The notes below the pieces were generated by a model that had not been told where the DNA came from, ran no database searches, and saw only the letters and a program-made list of their open reading frames with translations. A stretch of 64,000 nt of DNA from Arthrobacter sp. PsM3 (GTDB lineage: Bacteria; Actinomycetota; Actinomycetes; Actinomycetales; Micrococcaceae): the NCBI RefSeq assembly GCF_030433895.1, contig NZ_JARUXE010000008.1, positions 62,001-126,000 of the forward strand, read 5' to 3'. Position 1 is the first letter of the stretch. Each line of letters begins with the position of its first letter. The translations under genes were made by a program, and so were the position numbers. Of this stretch, positions 7,604 through 15,131 are shown in pieces.

Positions 7604-8431
7604 ATGAGCGGCAGACACACCGGCGAACGGCATTCCCACACCGTCGAGGGCACCGACCCCCAGCTGTTTGTCGGTGTGCATGAACCCGCGTCCGACGCCG
7701 GACTGCGCCCGGTGCTGCTGCTGCACGGCTTTTCCTCCTCCTCCAAACTCAACTGGGAGGACACCGGCTGGCTGACCGCGCTGCTGGAGGCCGGCCGCCG
7801 CGTCATCACGGTGGACCTGCCCGGCCACGGCCGCAGCGGGGCGCCCGAGGACATGGACTCTTACACGCCCAGCAGGATCCGCGCTGACCTGCTGCAGATC
7901 GCGTTCGACGCCGGGGTCCGCCCCCTGCGCGACGGCGACCCGTCCAGCGGGCTGGACCTGATCGGCTATTCGCTCGGTTCCCGGCTCGCCTGGGAGTTCG
8001 GCGCCACCCAGCACGAGCTGGTGCACCGGCTGGTCCTGGGCGGTCCGAACGTCGCCGACCCGCTGGCTGAATTCGATCTGGTCGCCGCGCAGCGCTACCT
8101 GGCCGACGGCACCCCGATCACCGACGCGTCCACCGCCGGGCTTCTGAAGATGGCCCAGATGCTGCCCAGCAACAACATCTTCTCGCTGCTGTCCCTGGTG
8201 GAGGCCATCAAGAACGAGCCGTTCGATCCCGCCGAGGCGGTGCCGCACATGCCGATGCTGCTGGTCGCCGGTGAGAAGGATGAGCGCGCCGCGTCAATGC
8301 CGGAACTGGCCGCCCTGGGCGCGAAGGCCGGTGCCATGGTCGAACAGCTGGTCCTGCCGGGCCGGAACCACACCAACGCGATCACCAGCCGCGCCTTCAA
8401 GCAGGGAGCCATCAGCTTCCTCGCCGTCTGA
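7604..8431 (+). CDS. Alpha/beta hydrolase of the lipoyl-E1 operon (AcoC-like C-terminal half)
   Basis: Alpha/beta-hydrolase-fold protein of 275 aa. Seen: oxyanion region LLLHGFSSSSKLNW, the strand-turn VDLPGHGRSG, nucleophile elbow LIGYSLGSR (Ser), a probable acid in VAGEKDERAA and the catalytic histidine in GRNHTNAI. It begins 4 bases after the lipoyl protein stops, so it belongs to the same transcript. In acetoin dehydrogenase AcoC proteins a hydrolase-fold domain replaces the usual E2 acyltransferase; here the two parts are separate genes. It could transfer or hydrolyse the acyl-lipoyl thioester, but that role is inference. Confidence 0.85.
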   Translation: MSGRHTGERHSHTVEGTDPQLFVGVHEPASDAGLRPVLLLHGFSSSSKLNWEDTGWLTALLEAGRRVITVDLPGHGRSGAPEDMDSYTPSRIRADLLQIAFDAGVRPLRDGDPSSGLDLIGYSLGSRLAWEFGATQHELVHRLVLGGPNVADPLAEFDLVAAQRYLADGTPITDASTAGLLKMAQMLPSNNIFSLLSLVEAIKNEPFDPAEAVPHMPMLLVAGEKDERAASMPELAALGAKAGAMVEQLVLPGRNHTNAITSRAFKQGAISFLAV

Positions 8432-8460
8432 CCTCCGGCCCGTCCAACTGCAACTCACTG

Positions 8461-8523
8461 CAACGCGGGGTCACCTACGGCCCATCCACGTCGTCCGGAT
8501 GGGCCGTAGGTGACCTCGCGTTG
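8461..8523. repeat. Long palindrome, copy 1 of a dispersed family
   Basis: Arms of 27 bp (8461-8487 and 8497-8523, one mismatch) around a 9-base loop; the outer arm begins CAACGCGGGGTCAC. It lies between convergent genes. Copies 2 and 3 are at 11226-11288 and 22009-22070. It may act as a bidirectional terminator, but lacks a T-run. Confidence 0.85.
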
Positions 8524-8534
8524 GTTCCGGGCTG

Positions 8535-9050
8535 CTAGTAGTCGACGCCCGGTTCGGGGGTTCCTGCCATCTGGAAGCAGGCGGACGAGGACAGGACGTT
8601 GAGCGCGTTCCGCTGCGGGTTGAACTCGACCGAGTGCCGGAACCCTTCCTCGCTGACGATCACCAGTTCCGGGTCCCCGTTGACGCTGGTCTTGTCCCGG
8701 ACGGTCCAGCCGTTCCTGGCCGACCAGTCTGCCTTGATCTGGGCCAGGAGCGCCGCGCCGTCGGCGTCCCCGCTCAGGACCACGTCCATGGTGCCCGGCC
8801 AGTAGTAGCCCCCGCCCTCGCACTCGAAGAGGGCCCGGGAGGTCTCGGTGTGCCTCGTCGTCGATACCGCCGCGGAGGGGACCGCGGCCAGCAGCTCGTC
8901 CTGCTGGGCGCGGGTGGACTGTTTGGCGGTGGCAAGATCCATGCTGGGGCTCCGGGGTTCGGTGGCGGGGGCACAGGCTGCCAGTGCGGCGGCCAGGCAG
9001 GTGACGGACGCGGCTGCAGACAGCCGGGTGAGAAGTGCGGCGGCCCTCAT
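8535..9050 (-). CDS. Predicted lipoprotein, partner of the WXG-hydrolase
   Basis: A 171-aa exported protein I do not recognise. The N-terminus is a lipoprotein signal (charged MRAAALLTR, hydrophobic stretch, lipobox LAAC near residue 26), so the mature protein should be anchored outside the membrane. The rest is a compact mixed domain with two further cysteines (FECEGGGYYW and SSSACFQ). Its ATG overlaps the stop of the WXG-hydrolase gene as ATGA, so the two are co-translated. That tight pairing suggests a partner, processing factor or immunity protein for the upstream product; no family evidence separates these. Confidence 0.8.
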   Translation of the reverse strand: MRAAALLTRLSAAASVTCLAAALAACAPATEPRSPSMDLATAKQSTRAQQDELLAAVPSAAVSTTRHTETSRALFECEGGGYYWPGTMDVVLSGDADGAALLAQIKADWSARNGWTVRDKTSVNGDPELVIVSEEGFRHSVEFNPQRNALNVLSSSACFQMAGTPEPGVDY

Positions 9051-10360
9051 TTGCGGCCCCCATAGATTGCGCGCGCGATGTCCTCCCGAGCCTCCCGGTT
9101 CCTGGTGTCCTGGGCGCTGGCGATCAGGCTGTGGTTCTCGATCTTGGCCATCGGATCCGTTGTGATCCTCACCGGGCCGAACTCAAAATTCCGGGCGGGG
9201 TCATCGTAGATGTGCTTCCTGAAGGCTCGGTCGCCCAAGGGGTACTTGTCGCCCACCAGCCCCAGCTGCTGGGCGGTGGCAAGGGCGTCAAAGTCATAGG
9301 CGAAATGGTGGTAATCGGTGGCAGGATCGGCTTTCCAGCCCTCCGGCATCCAGGCGCCGGACAGGGAGATCTGGCTGTCATAGTGTGTCCCGAACATCTC
9401 AGACGACGCTACCGCAGCTTCGCCCCAACTGTGCGACACCGCCACCGTTTGGGCCGCGGGCGGGTTCTGCGCCGCGAGGCCCTCTTCGAAGGCCGCGAGC
9501 CTCCGGCCCGCCTGCTCCCCAAAGGGCTTGTCGGCCGACTGCACAAACGTCTGGTCCTGGGGGAACTCGCTGTTCTTGTAGACAAAGGCCGCCGTGCTCC
9601 CGGCCGGATCCGATTGCTGGAGGTAGGCTGCCATTTTCTGGGCGCCGCCGGCGTAAAAGTCCCCCGCCTTCGCAAACGTGCCCGGGACATACGTCAGGAC
9701 AGTCGTGGTGCTCCCGTCGTAGCGGCCGAGCAGCTCGATGAGATTTCCCTTGCCTGGATCGTAGGCGACGAGTCTGATCTGGCGGGCCAGCACTTTCCGG
9801 AGGTAGCGGGCCTCCTCGCCCGTGCTGGGCCCGTTCGCGTCAAGCAGTGCCAGTTGCCCGGCGGCAGCCACCTTATTGGCCTCGATCCTGACGGAAATGG
9901 GGAGCCCGTCCAGGTTGCCGGCCGTGAAGGGGTGGAGCCGGGAGAACTCAGCCTGCCTTTCCGCGCCAAGGCCCGGCCACAGGTCATGGACCTGCTGCGG
10001 AGACAGTGCCGCCAGCTCGGCAGGGGTGGGCAGGGCGCCCGGCGGTGCCGCCGGCCCCGCCGGGGCGGCCGGCATGGCAGCCGAGCCGGCGCTGCTGGCG
10101 TGCTCCTGCTGGTCCGCGTTGGCAGTGAGCTCCCGCTGCATCGTCTCCAGCAGATGGACCGCCTGGACCATGGAACGGGAATGGGCCGTTTCCCAGTCCG
10201 ATCTGAAGCTTCTGGCATCGTTGCCCTGCCAGTGGCGGGACGCCGCCAAGTCGGCCGCCAGCCGGCGGCGCAGGCCGTTGAGTGCCGAGGCGCTGCTTCC
10301 GGCCTGCGAGGCAAGGGTGCGCAGCTGCGCCACATCCGCGCCATACAAGGTTCCGGCCAT
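9047..10360 (-). CDS. WXG-type N-terminal domain fused to an alpha/beta hydrolase
   Basis: A 437-aa protein with two parts. Residues ~1-100 form a helical hairpin with a central W-x-G (RHWQGNDARSFRSDW), typical of type VII secretion (ESX-like) substrates; there is no Sec signal. After a Pro/Ala linker (~105-125), the C-terminal part (~150-437) is an alpha/beta hydrolase like DUF1023, with nucleophile region VAVSHSWGEAAVASSE. ATG 10360 is chosen because GGGGGA lies 5 bases upstream; an earlier in-frame start at 10426 lacks one. Together with the lipoprotein it forms a two-gene unit. A secreted lipase/esterase or antibacterial effector is plausible; no secretion machinery is in the window. Confidence 0.8.
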   Translation of the reverse strand: MAGTLYGADVAQLRTLASQAGSSASALNGLRRRLAADLAASRHWQGNDARSFRSDWETAHSRSMVQAVHLLETMQRELTANADQQEHASSAGSAAMPAAPAGPAAPPGALPTPAELAALSPQQVHDLWPGLGAERQAEFSRLHPFTAGNLDGLPISVRIEANKVAAAGQLALLDANGPSTGEEARYLRKVLARQIRLVAYDPGKGNLIELLGRYDGSTTTVLTYVPGTFAKAGDFYAGGAQKMAAYLQQSDPAGSTAAFVYKNSEFPQDQTFVQSADKPFGEQAGRRLAAFEEGLAAQNPPAAQTVAVSHSWGEAAVASSEMFGTHYDSQISLSGAWMPEGWKADPATDYHHFAYDFDALATAQQLGLVGDKYPLGDRAFRKHIYDDPARNFEFGPVRITTDPMAKIENHSLIASAQDTRNREAREDIARAIYGGRK

Positions 10361-10561
10361 TGATTCCCCCAGGTAGTTCGGCCCCACACGCCGTGCCGCC
10401 AGCACGGCCTGCCATCCACCGGACATGCTACAGGCGTTTTTCCATTCGCTGGATGGATAGAACTGCCCGTCGGCGGGATCCGTGCACTTCCCTCGCGCAG
10501 CTCCCCCGGCCGGACGTAGGCTGGCCGCAGCAGAGTGGGCGGGAACCGGAGGAGGGTCTCC

Positions 10562-11221
10562 ATGGGCATGCGTTACACCGACCGCGGGGAGGCAGGCAGG
10601 TCCCTCGCCTCCGCCCTTCGCCAGTTCCGCGGACGGCCGGACACCGTGGTGCTGGGCCTCGCGCGCGGCGGGGTCCCCGTGGCCGCCGCAGCCGCCGCAG
10701 CGCTGCAGCTGCCGTGGGACGTGCTTCCGGTCCGCAAACTGGGGATTCCGGGCCTCGCAGAAACTGCGTTCGGCGCCTTGGCCTGGGCCGGCGGCGGGGT
10801 GGTGGTGCGGATGCTGAACCGGTCCCTCTCGGACCGGCTCCTAAGCGTTGGCGTCCGCCAGTCCGCGCTGGACGAGGTCGAAAGCACCGCAAGAGCCGAA
10901 CTGGAACACCGCGCCGGGACCTATCCGGGGCCGCGGCTGCCGCTGAAGGGCCGATCCGTCATCGTCGTCGATGACGGGCTGGCGACCGGAGCGACGATGC
11001 GGGCCGCCGTCGGGGCGGTGCGGGCGGCCGGTGCGGCAACCGTCGTCGTCGCCGTTCCGGTGGCGTCGCTGGAGGCACAGACGACACTGGAGCAGGCCGC
11101 CGACGCCGTCTTCAGCCTGTTCATCCCCGGCGGGTTCCGCGCCGTCGGCAGTTACTACCGCGACTTCCGACAGGTGCGGGACGACGACGTCGTCCGGCTG
11201 CTGGGTGCCCGGCCCGCCTGA
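10562..11221 (+). CDS. Phosphoribosyltransferase-family protein
   Basis: A 219-aa type I phosphoribosyltransferase-fold protein. The PRPP-binding loop is VIVVDDGLATGATMRAA (residues ~137-153), and the N-terminal half has VVLGLARGGVPVAAA and DVLPVRKLGIPG, typical of the group often found near stress proteins or hydrolases. The substrate is unknown. ATG 10562 is preferred because GGAGG(AGGG) lies upstream; a start at 10535 would ignore it. It is divergent from the WXG-hydrolase gene and transcribed toward palindrome copy 2. Identity of the fold is secure; function is not. Confidence 0.88.
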   Translation: MGMRYTDRGEAGRSLASALRQFRGRPDTVVLGLARGGVPVAAAAAAALQLPWDVLPVRKLGIPGLAETAFGALAWAGGGVVVRMLNRSLSDRLLSVGVRQSALDEVESTARAELEHRAGTYPGPRLPLKGRSVIVVDDGLATGATMRAAVGAVRAAGAATVVVAVPVASLEAQTTLEQAADAVFSLFIPGGFRAVGSYYRDFRQVRDDDVVRLLGARPA

Positions 11222-11225
11222 ACAG

Positions 11226-11288
11226 CAACGCGGGGTCACTTAGCGCCCATCCGGAGGCTCCGGATGGGCGCTAAGTGACCCCGCGTTG
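11226..11288. repeat. Long palindrome, copy 2 of a dispersed family
   Basis: Perfect 31-bp arms (11226-11256 and 11258-11288) almost without loop. Same outer core CAACGCGGGGTCAC as copies 1 and 3, but the inner segment reads TTAGCGCCCAT on this copy. It lies between the convergent phosphoribosyltransferase and MFS genes. Confidence 0.9.
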
Positions 11289-11345
11289 GTTAAAAGGCGA
11301 GGGGCACGGACCTTGCGGCCCGTGCCCCTGCTGTCTGGCTGGTTG

Positions 11346-12701
11346 TTAGTGCTTTGCCGCGTCAGCGGGCGTGTGGTGCACGACGCCGAGCGGGCGGCCC
11401 TTGGTTTCCCCGGCGAGGAGGACACCGACGGCGGAGATGACACAGAGGATCATGATGTAGATGCCGATGGAACCGGTCCACCCGGTGCCCTGCAGCAGGG
11501 CCTCCGCGATGGTGGCTGCGAACGCACCGCCCAGGATGGCACCGAAGGCGTAGCCGATGGAGATGCCCGAGTAGCGCACGTTCGCCGGGAACATCTCGGC
11601 GTACATCGCGGACATCGGGCCGTAGGACAGGCCCAGGCCGATGGTGAGGACGAACAGCGCGACACCGTAAAGCACGATGTTCTTGGTGTCGATCAGGGCG
11701 AACATCGGGATCATCCAGGCGAAGACAATGCCGTAGCCGATCAGGAAGGTCTTGACGCGGCCGATCTTGTCCGAGAGCCAGCCGCCGATCAGGGTGAAGA
11801 TCAGCCAGCCGAAGGAAGCCAGCGTGGTGGCCAGCAGGATCTGCGCGACGGGCATCTTCAGGGACTTGGTGGCGTAGGAGATGAAGAACGCGATCAGGAG
11901 GTAGCCGGCGGCATTGTTGCCGATGAAGATCATCGTCGAGTAAAGGACGGCCTTCTTGTGCTTCCGGATGAGCTCGCCCAGGGGCGCTTTGCTCTCCTCC
12001 TTGCGCTCGGAGAGTTCCTTGAAGACCGGGCTCTCGGCAACGGCGCGGCGGATCAGGTACCCGACGACGATCAGCACGATCGAGAGCAGGAACGGCACAC
12101 GCCAGCCCCAGGACGCGAAGTCCTCCTTGGACATGGACGTGTTGAGGAAGTACAGCAGGCCGGTGGCGAGGATCATACCCACCGGAACACCGATCTGCGG
12201 GTACGCGCCGAACAGGCCGCGCTTGCTCATGGGAGCGTGCTCGACGGCCATCAGGGCGGCGCCGCCCCATTCACCGCCGGCGGAGAAGCCCTGGATGACG
12301 CGGAGCAGGATCAGCAGGACCGGAGCCCAGAAGCCGATCTGGGCGTAGGTCGGCAGCATGCCGATCAGCGCCGTGGCGGCACCCATCATGATGAGGGTGA
12401 AGACCAGCATGGCCTTGCGGCCGAGGCGGTCACCCAGGTGGCCGGCGACGACGGCGCCAAGCGGGCGGAACAAGAAGCTGATGCCGATGAGGGCAAAGGA
12501 CAGGATCTGCGCCAGGCCCGGGTTGGAGGCGTTCAGCGGTGCCAGGAACAGCGGTGACAGCAGCGTTGCTGTCAGCTGCGCGAAGATGAAGAAGTCGTAC
12601 CACTCGATGGTGGTCCCGACCAGGGTGCCCGCGAGGACCTTGCGTTCCTCGTGCTTGCTGCTGGGGCCCGCCTCAGAATCGACACTTGAAGTTGCGGTCA
12701 T
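11346..12701 (-). CDS. MFS transporter, metabolite:H+ symporter (MHS) family
   Basis: A 451-aa, 12-TM secondary transporter. Seen: the MHS opening TLVGTTIEWYDFFIF, the MFS loop GHLGDRLGRKAML between TM2 and TM3, and the second-half equivalent GGWLSDKIGRVKTFL; GFSAGGEWGGAALM is also typical. MHS proteins import organic acids with protons; next to hpaB/hpaC/hpaE the likely substrate is an aromatic acid such as hydroxyphenylacetate, by context only. ATG 12701 has a GGAG about 6 bases upstream. A TetR-type palindrome lies in its promoter region (12776-12793). Confidence 0.9.
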   Translation of the reverse strand: MTATSSVDSEAGPSSKHEERKVLAGTLVGTTIEWYDFFIFAQLTATLLSPLFLAPLNASNPGLAQILSFALIGISFLFRPLGAVVAGHLGDRLGRKAMLVFTLIMMGAATALIGMLPTYAQIGFWAPVLLILLRVIQGFSAGGEWGGAALMAVEHAPMSKRGLFGAYPQIGVPVGMILATGLLYFLNTSMSKEDFASWGWRVPFLLSIVLIVVGYLIRRAVAESPVFKELSERKEESKAPLGELIRKHKKAVLYSTMIFIGNNAAGYLLIAFFISYATKSLKMPVAQILLATTLASFGWLIFTLIGGWLSDKIGRVKTFLIGYGIVFAWMIPMFALIDTKNIVLYGVALFVLTIGLGLSYGPMSAMYAEMFPANVRYSGISIGYAFGAILGGAFAATIAEALLQGTGWTGSIGIYIMILCVISAVGVLLAGETKGRPLGVVHHTPADAAKH

Positions 12702-12775
12702 TGAAACTCCGTTGCTGGGGGCAGGGATACTGCCCGGGGTGGGTGCGGTGCGGATAACTGAATGCCTCTTGAATT

Positions 12776-12793
12776 ACTGATCGAACGGTCAGT
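12776..12793. promoter_or_regulatory. TetR-type palindrome upstream of the MHS transporter
   Basis: ACTGA at 12776-12780 and TCAGT at 12789-12793 flank a further CG...CG pair, giving an 18-bp near-palindrome (ACTGATCGAACGGTCAGT). On the minus strand TATGAT-like boxes lie just upstream, so a bound repressor would block the transporter promoter. A second small palindrome (ATGTGTG/CACACAT) is at 12817-12836. Confidence 0.55.
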
Positions 12794-12844
12794 TAGTATT
12801 CAGATCATACTATGAAATGTGTGACAGGACACACATCTTTGGAA

Positions 12845-12878
12845 AAAAGCTTCACCGCCGCCAAAAAATGACGGCGGA
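12845..12878 (-). terminator. Probable terminator after hpaB
   Basis: On the minus strand CCGCCG and CGGCGG form a stem around a T-rich loop directly downstream of the hpaB stop, followed shortly by a run of six T. The stem is short, so efficiency is uncertain. Confidence 0.5.
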
Positions 12879-12892
12879 GCCTCCCGCGGCGC

Positions 12893-14347
12893 TCAGTCGG
12901 CGCGGTGCAGGAAGTCCCGGACCCGGGCGCGGACGGGCGCGCGGTCGTAGCCGTTGACCATGGCCGCGGCCATCCTCACTGGATCGCCGAAGAAAAAATA
13001 CTCGTACAGCGACTGCCGGCCGGAGAACCCGGAGACCGAAGCGTCGAAGGCCAGCTTGAACAGCCGGACGCGCTCGGGGCCGGTGAGCGACTTGCCCTGA
13101 AGGTACATCTCGATGTCGGCCCGGGCATCGCTGTTGACATCGGCCTCGCCGGGCAGGGCCATCAGCCCGGAGGCGCAGAACTTCCGGATGATCTGCGGGA
13201 AACGCTGGGCGACTTTCGGGTACCAGTTGCGGGCGGCGTTTAGCGTGGACCACTTCGGCAGCATCACGCCGGCCTCGTTAAGCGCCGCGTCCACCTCGGA
13301 GGCCCGGACCAGCGCCCTGCCGATTTCGACGTCGACGATCAGTTCGGCGATGTCCTCCTGGATGTGCTGGAAACCGTCGATGCCGATCGAGTCGGCGAGT
13401 TCGGAGGCCAGGCCCAGGAAGAACTCGCTCTTGGCGATGGTCCTGGTGACCACCTGGTGCGTCATGAGGGCGCCGGCGCCGGTTTCGGAGTAGAAGCCAT
13501 TGCACAGCTGCGGGTTGCCGAGCATGAAGATGCGCTCGTTGGGGACAAAGACATTGTCGAAGATCGCGACGGCGTCCATTTCCTCGTAGCGCGACGCGAG
13601 CGGCTCGTCGTGGGTGCTGCCGCCGTTGTACAGCGAGGTGCGGCACAGGTAGCGCAGGCCCGGCGTGTCGTTGGGGATGGCGAAGGCGTAGGAGTAGGGG
13701 GCGTCCTCCGGCGTGCCGCGGAGCACGGTGGAGGGAAAGACGAGGAGCTCGTCCGCGATCGGGGCGATGGTGGCCAGCATGCGGGCGCCACTGATGACGA
13801 TGCCGTCCCCGCGCTCCTCGACAATCCGGGCCGACAGCTGTCCACCGAGCTGTTCGGAGCCGGAGACGGAGCGGTTGGCCTGCGGCGGGATCAGGGTGTG
13901 CGTGGCAAGGACATCGTTTTCACGGGCCCACTCGTAGTAGTTGCGGATGTTTTCGCCGAACTTGGGGTCAGCCTGGGAAAACCACTTTCCGGCCGTGCTG
14001 AGGGCGGTGAGCGAGGAGTTCATGTAGTCCCCGGAGCGGCCCAGGAAACCGTTGGAGGACTCGGCCCAGGTGGAAATGGCACGGCGGCGGCGTTCAAGGT
14101 CCGCGACCGTCTTCGGCACCAGGAAGGAGGCGTTCACCAGGTCTCCCGTGGTGGGCGAGGTGTACGTCAGTGCGGCCTGGTACCTGGGGTCGTGCTGCAT
14201 GTCGAAGAGCTTGGCATAGGAGCGTGCCACGTTCCGGAAGGCGGGGTGCTCGGCGATCTTCTCGCTGACAACCTCCCCGTCGATCACCACATGGGGTGAC
14301 ATTGCGTTGAGTCTGTCCAGGTACTGCTGTCCGGTGCGGATTCCCAT
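12893..14347 (-). CDS. hpaB: 4-hydroxyphenylacetate 3-monooxygenase, oxygenase component
   Basis: FADH2-dependent oxygenase of 484 aa that hydroxylates 4-hydroxyphenylacetate (or a related phenol) to the catechol. Seen: start MGIRTGQQYLDRLN, the flavin/substrate segments TYTSPTTGDLVNASFLVPK and YYEWARENDVLATHTLIPPQ, then DEPLASRYEEMDAVAIFDNVF and VFVPNERIF; length matches the family. It needs reduced flavin from HpaC, encoded 75 bases upstream in the same direction. Exact phenolic substrate is uncertain because HpaB-like enzymes also act on chlorophenols and other phenols; the neighbouring hpaE supports the homoprotocatechuate route. Confidence 0.93.
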   Translation of the reverse strand: MGIRTGQQYLDRLNAMSPHVVIDGEVVSEKIAEHPAFRNVARSYAKLFDMQHDPRYQAALTYTSPTTGDLVNASFLVPKTVADLERRRRAISTWAESSNGFLGRSGDYMNSSLTALSTAGKWFSQADPKFGENIRNYYEWARENDVLATHTLIPPQANRSVSGSEQLGGQLSARIVEERGDGIVISGARMLATIAPIADELLVFPSTVLRGTPEDAPYSYAFAIPNDTPGLRYLCRTSLYNGGSTHDEPLASRYEEMDAVAIFDNVFVPNERIFMLGNPQLCNGFYSETGAGALMTHQVVTRTIAKSEFFLGLASELADSIGIDGFQHIQEDIAELIVDVEIGRALVRASEVDAALNEAGVMLPKWSTLNAARNWYPKVAQRFPQIIRKFCASGLMALPGEADVNSDARADIEMYLQGKSLTGPERVRLFKLAFDASVSGFSGRQSLYEYFFFGDPVRMAAAMVNGYDRAPVRARVRDFLHRAD

Positions 14348-14422
14348 TGCTGTTTCTCCAGTCGTCGGTGTACTGAGTCGTACGAGGCTGAGTTGATGTG
14401 CAGCTGAGCCGTTAGCGGGAGT

Positions 14423-14959
14423 TCAGAGCAGCTCTTCCATGCCCAGCAGGCTTTCCGGGATGGTGGTGAAGGTGCCGTTCGCGAAGGCCAGCGCATCGCC
14501 GTTGCGGTAGTTGAAGTCCACTACTTCGCCGATATACAGCGTGTGGTCGCCGCCGTCGTACGCCGCCCAGGGCTTGCACTCAAAGTAGGCAAGCACATGG
14601 GAGAGCCGCGGAGCCGTTCCGCCCTCGACCCAGAGCGGCTCGGGTCCGGGACGGCCGGCGAAGTGCATCGCGAGCTGCCGCTGCTCCGCACCAAGGATGT
14701 TGACCGTGAAGGGCCGGCCGGCGAGCTCGTCGTGCGCCTTCGCGGTGCGGGCGATGCTGACCAGCACCAGGGGCGGGTCCATGGATACGGAGGTGAAGGA
14801 ATTGACCGTAATGCCATGGCGCTTCGAAGCGCCGTCGAAGGTCACGATCGCGACGCCGGTGGCGAACCGGCCCAGGCTCCCGCGGAAGTACTGGGCCCGG
14901 GGCAAGGACGTGCGGCCCGGAACCACCGGAGCAGGCTCGGTGCGGGGCTTGGCAATCAT
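14423..14959 (-). CDS. hpaC: Flavin reductase, HpaC type
   Basis: NADH:flavin reductase of 178 aa supplying FADH2 to HpaB. Seen: FRGSLGRFATGVAIVTF, then HGITVNSFTSVSMDPPLVLVSI (flavin binding) and the C-terminal DHTLYIGEVVDFNY. ATG 14959 is chosen because AAGGGATC lies just upstream; the longer in-frame reading to 15118 runs through the operator and promoter and is rejected. First gene of hpaC-hpaB, transcribed divergently from the iclR-type regulator across the double operator at 15018-15052. Confidence 0.92.
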   Translation of the reverse strand: MIAKPRTEPAPVVPGRTSLPRAQYFRGSLGRFATGVAIVTFDGASKRHGITVNSFTSVSMDPPLVLVSIARTAKAHDELAGRPFTVNILGAEQRQLAMHFAGRPGPEPLWVEGGTAPRLSHVLAYFECKPWAAYDGGDHTLYIGEVVDFNYRNGDALAFANGTFTTIPESLLGMEELL

Positions 14960-15017
14960 CGTTGATCCCTTGCGTCTGGTGATGGCTGTTTGGTGGGGGT
15001 GCGTTCCGTCACACTCT

Positions 15018-15052
15018 GTTCTATAATCGAACACATCGTTCCCATATAGAAC
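15018..15052. promoter_or_regulatory. Tandem IclR-type operator between hpaC and the regulator
   Basis: Two 15-bp palindromes of the form GTTC-N7-GAAC lie at 15018-15032 and 15038-15052, their centres 20 bp (two helical turns) apart; the outer halves GTTCTATA and TATAGAAC also mirror each other. A TATAGA-like box for hpaC overlaps them. IclR-family proteins typically bind such pairs. Confidence 0.75.
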
Positions 15053-15131
15053 GCTAGCGCACTGTGAGGCAGAGCACAAGGGCCGCCCGGTGCATCCCGG
15101 ATCCACGACCGCCCGCACCTAGGATGGACCA

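Noticed and set aside
14960-15118. N-terminal extension of HpaC
   Set aside because: It would run through the hpaC promoter and the IclR operator; a good ribosome site precedes the internal ATG 14959.
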